Assembly: GCA_017540285.1 (NCBI GenBank)
Contig: JAFYBI010000317.1
Span: 1 to 6,424 of the forward strand
Direction of reading: 5' to 3'
DNA: 6,424 bases
From: Clostridia bacterium
GTDB lineage: Bacteria > Bacillota > Clostridia > Oscillospirales > CAG-272
In this document: positions 3,949-6,424 of the stretch, in pieces
Layout of the letters: the number at the start of each line of letters is the position of its first letter
Numbering within the stretch: position 1 is the stretch's first letter
Notes under the pieces: generated by a model
Databases searched by the model: none
What the model was told of the DNA's origin: nothing
What the model saw: only the letters and a program-made list of their open reading frames with translations
Translations under genes and position numbers: made by a program

Positions 3949-6424
3949 ATGAAAACGATCATTCTCGGGATTCTGGCGCACGTGGACGCGGGAAAGACCA
4001 CGCTCGCCGAAGCCCTTCTCTATACCGCCGGAAAGATCAAAAAGCCCGGCCGCGTCGACTGGCGGAACACGTACCTCGACACGCACGAGCTCGAACGCGA
4101 GCGCGGGATCACCATCTTCTCGAAGCAGGCCGTGTTCGAGGTGCCCGCGCTTTCCGTCACCCTGCTCGACACGCCGGGCCACGTCGATTTCTCCGCCGAA
4201 GCCGAGCGGGTCCTCTCCGTGCTCGACTACGCCGTCCTCGTCATCAGCGGATCGGAGGGCGTGCAGGCGCATACGGAAACGCTCTGGCACCTGCTCGAAC
4301 GGTATCAGGTCCCGACCTTCGTCTTCGTCACGAAGATGGACCTCGCCGGGGCGGACAGGGCGGCGGTGCTCGCGGACATCGAAGCGCATCTCACGTCCCA
4401 CGCCGTCGACATGGCCCGGGACCCCGCGGAAAAGCTCGCCCTCTGCGACGAGGCGGCGCTCGACGGCTACATGGAGACCGGCGAGGTGCCGCGGGAGACC
4501 GTCCGGCGCATGATCCGGGAGCGGCGGCTGTTTCCCGTGTACTTCGGGAGCGGCCTGCGCCTCGACGGGGTGCGGGAATTCCTCGAAGCCCTCGCCGATC
4601 TCACCGAACAGCCCGTTTACGGGGAGGAATTCGGCGCCCGCGTCTACAAGATCGGGCACGATCCGGGAGGCGGGCGGCTGACGTACCTCAAGGTCACCGG
4701 CGGGACGCTCGCGAACCGTCAGACGGTGACGTATGCCGCGCCCGGACGGGAGGAGCCCGTCGAGGAGAAGATCACCGGCCTCAGGATCTATTCCGGCGCG
4801 AAGTACGAGACCTGCGAGGTCGTGCGGGCCGGGCAGGTCTGCGCGGCGGCGGGGCTCTCGGCGACGTTCAGCGGACAGGGGCTCGGATGCGAAGCCGCCT
4901 CCTCCGTGCCGATCCTCGAGCCGGTGCTCCATTACCGGATCGCGCTGCCTCCGGGTGCCGATCCGCGGCTGCTTCTGCCGAAGTTTCGCGAGCTCGAGGA
5001 GGAGGAGCCGCTTCTCCACATCGTCTGGAACGAACAGTTCGGCGAGATCCACGCGCAGCTGATGGGCGAGGTGCAGACGGAGGTCCTCGCGCGCCTCATC
5101 GCCGAGCGGTTCGGGGTCGCGGTCACCTTCGAGGACGGCCGGATCCTGTACAGGGAGACGATCACCGCGCCCGTCGAGGGGGTCGGGCATTTCGAGCCGC
5201 TGCGGCACTACGCGGAGGTGCACCTCTTGATGGAACCGCTTCCCGCGGGCTCGGGCCTCTCTGTCGACACGATGTGCTCCGAGAACTTCCTCGAGCGCAA
5301 CTGGCAGCGGCTGATCCTGACGCACCTCGAGGAGAAGCAGCACCTCGGGACGCTGACGGGCAGCCCGATCACTGACATGAAGATCACGCTCGTCTCGGGC
5401 CGTGCGCACCTCAAGCATACGGTGGGCGGGGACTTCCGGGAGGCGACGTACCGCGCGGTGCGGGAGGGGCTGATGTTTTCCGCGATGCGCGGGGAATGCG
5501 TTCTGCTCGAGCCGTTCTACGCCTTCCGGCTGGAGCTGCCCGGGGAATGCGTGGGCCGCGCCATCGCCGACATTCTCGCCCGGTCGGGGACCTTCACCGA
5601 GCATGAGGCGACGCCCGGGACCTCGATCCTCGAAGGGCGCGCGCCGGTCTCGACGATCGGGGACTATGCCCGCGAGGTGGCGGCGTACACCCACGGCAGG
5701 GGCCGCTTCACCTGCCGCACGGACGGCTACGCGCCCTGCCACAACGCGGAGGAGGTCATCCGGGAGACGGCGTACGATCCCGAGGCGGACGTCGCGAACA
5801 CGCCGAACTCCGTCTTCTGCTCGCACGGCGCGGGCATCGTCGTCCCGTGGTCGTGGGTGCCGCAGTACATGCACCTCGAGGGACTTGACTTGAAACGGGA
5901 ACCCGCGACCCCGATCGAGGAGGCCGAGATCAACGAGCGCGCGGGGCGGGTGATCCGGAAAAACCTCAACCTCGACGAAAAAGAGCTCGAGGCGATCATG
6001 GAGCGGGAGTTCGGGCCGATCCGGCGGCGGGTCTACGGGACGGCGAAGAAGGAGCAGCCCTTCGCCCCGGACGTGAAGAACCCGAAATACAAAAAATCGC
6101 TCTACATCGTCGACGGGTACAACGTCATCTTCGCGTGGGACGAGCTGGCCGCCGTGGCGGAAGCGGACCTTTCGACCGCCAGGCGCGACCTCTGCGACAT
6201 CCTCGCGAATTATCAGGCGTACACGAAGCGGGAGATGATCGTCGTCTTCGACGCGTACAACGTCAAGGGCGACGGCGAGCGGAAGGAGGACGTGAACGGG
6301 CTGCACGTGGTGTTCACGAAGGAGGGCGAGCTGGCGGACACCTACATCGAGAAGCTGATTTACGAGATCGGAAAGGACTACACCGTCCGCGCAGTCACCT
6401 CCGACGGCCTGATCCAACTGCAGG
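3949..6424 (+). CDS. Tet(M)/EF-G-like translational GTPase fused to a C-terminal YacP/Rae1-type NYN ribonuclease domain; 3' end outside window
   Basis: The frame is open for 825 codons to the window edge. Residues 1 to about 600 align along their length with Tet(M) and EF-G: P-loop AHVDAGKT (10-17), RGIT (52-55), DTPGH (74-78), TKMD (128-131, where NKxD is usual), GSG (200-202), then domains II-V, ending with the Tet(M)-like GRFTCRTDGYAPCHNAEEVI. Tet(M) stops near residue 639. Here an extension follows with SVFCSHGAGIVVPW (621-634) and a charged stretch, then an NYN domain from about 717: VDGYN (721-725), FDAYNVKG (767-774), FTKEGELADTYIEK (789-802) and TSD (817-819). These match YacP/Rae1, and the acidic residues Asp722, Asp768, Asp797 and Asp819 are kept. 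Roughly 45-60 residues should remain beyond the window. Expected role: GTP-dependent ribosome A-site entry combined with mRNA cleavage (inference). The Tet(M) tip YSPVSTPADFR is replaced, so drug resistance is doubtful. The gene has its own promoter and diverges from the LytTR operon. Confidence 0.93.
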   Translation, partial: MKTIILGILAHVDAGKTTLAEALLYTAGKIKKPGRVDWRNTYLDTHELERERGITIFSKQAVFEVPALSVTLLDTPGHVDFSAEAERVLSVLDYAVLVISGSEGVQAHTETLWHLLERYQVPTFVFVTKMDLAGADRAAVLADIEAHLTSHAVDMARDPAEKLALCDEAALDGYMETGEVPRETVRRMIRERRLFPVYFGSGLRLDGVREFLEALADLTEQPVYGEEFGARVYKIGHDPGGGRLTYLKVTGGTLANRQTVTYAAPGREEPVEEKITGLRIYSGAKYETCEVVRAGQVCAAAGLSATFSGQGLGCEAASSVPILEPVLHYRIALPPGADPRLLLPKFRELEEEEPLLHIVWNEQFGEIHAQLMGEVQTEVLARLIAERFGVAVTFEDGRILYRETITAPVEGVGHFEPLRHYAEVHLLMEPLPAGSGLSVDTMCSENFLERNWQRLILTHLEEKQHLGTLTGSPITDMKITLVSGRAHLKHTVGGDFREATYRAVREGLMFSAMRGECVLLEPFYAFRLELPGECVGRAIADILARSGTFTEHEATPGTSILEGRAPVSTIGDYAREVAAYTHGRGRFTCRTDGYAPCHNAEEVIRETAYDPEADVANTPNSVFCSHGAGIVVPWSWVPQYMHLEGLDLKREPATPIEEAEINERAGRVIRKNLNLDEKELEAIMEREFGPIRRRVYGTAKKEQPFAPDVKNPKYKKSLYIVDGYNVIFAWDELAAVAEADLSTARRDLCDILANYQAYTKREMIVVFDAYNVKGDGERKEDVNGLHVVFTKEGELADTYIEKLIYEIGKDYTVRAVTSDGLIQLQ

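Noticed and set aside
3717..5375. A 552-codon plus-strand frame overlapping the start of the GTPase gene.
   Set aside because: It is out of frame with the real gene, starts inside the LytTR gene region, and yields Arg/Ala/Gly-rich low-complexity sequence without motifs.
3913..6417. An 834-codon open frame on the minus strand, antisense to almost all of the GTPase-NYN gene.
   Set aside because: It is a shadow produced by strong G/C third-position bias. Its translation is Arg/Val/Asp-rich with no recognisable domain, while the plus strand encodes unmistakable GTPase and NYN motifs.

Overview
The window looks like chromosomal DNA from a high-G+C member of the Bacillota, most likely a clostridial lineage. 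The evidence is the dnaK-dnaJ-prmA order, strong AGGAGG-type ribosome binding sites, a stand-alone LytTR regulator paired with a DUF3021 membrane protein, and a long Tet(M)-like GTPase of a type I recall from clostridia. Codon third positions are mostly G or C in every gene, with no compositional break. I see no transposase, integrase, tRNA, rRNA, CRISPR array or attachment site.

Layout. (1) Bases 1-2868, plus strand: the 3' part of dnaK, complete dnaJ and complete prmA, apparently one transcription unit. The dnaK-dnaJ gap can form two competing hairpins. A strong intrinsic terminator (2889-2919) closes the unit and also suits the convergent genes. (2) Bases 2932-3772, minus strand: a two-gene operon of a LytTR-domain DNA-binding protein (GTG start at 3772) followed 4 nt later by a four-helix DUF3021-like membrane protein. 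(3) Bases 3773-3948: a divergent control region with a recognisable promoter facing each way and a set of TGCGC direct repeats in helical phase midway between them. (4) Bases 3949-6424, plus strand: a very long gene, open to the window edge (825 codons seen). It encodes an EF-G/Tet(M)-type ribosome-dependent GTPase whose C-terminus is fused to a YacP/Rae1-type NYN ribonuclease domain.

How the parts relate. DnaK and DnaJ are partners in protein folding, and PrmA methylates ribosomal protein L11. L11 lies at the factor-binding region where translational GTPases work, so the window has a proteostasis/ribosome theme. The most interesting item is the GTPase-nuclease fusion. Tet(M)-like proteins enter the ribosomal A site, and B. 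subtilis Rae1 (YacP) cuts mRNA in the A site. One chain therefore joins an A-site-entering GTPase to a predicted A-site mRNA nuclease. The domain IV tip that Tet(M) uses to remove tetracycline is not conserved, so a plain 'tetracycline resistance protein' label would probably be wrong. The neighbouring LytTR/DUF3021 pair shares the intergenic control region and could be co-regulated, but that is inference.
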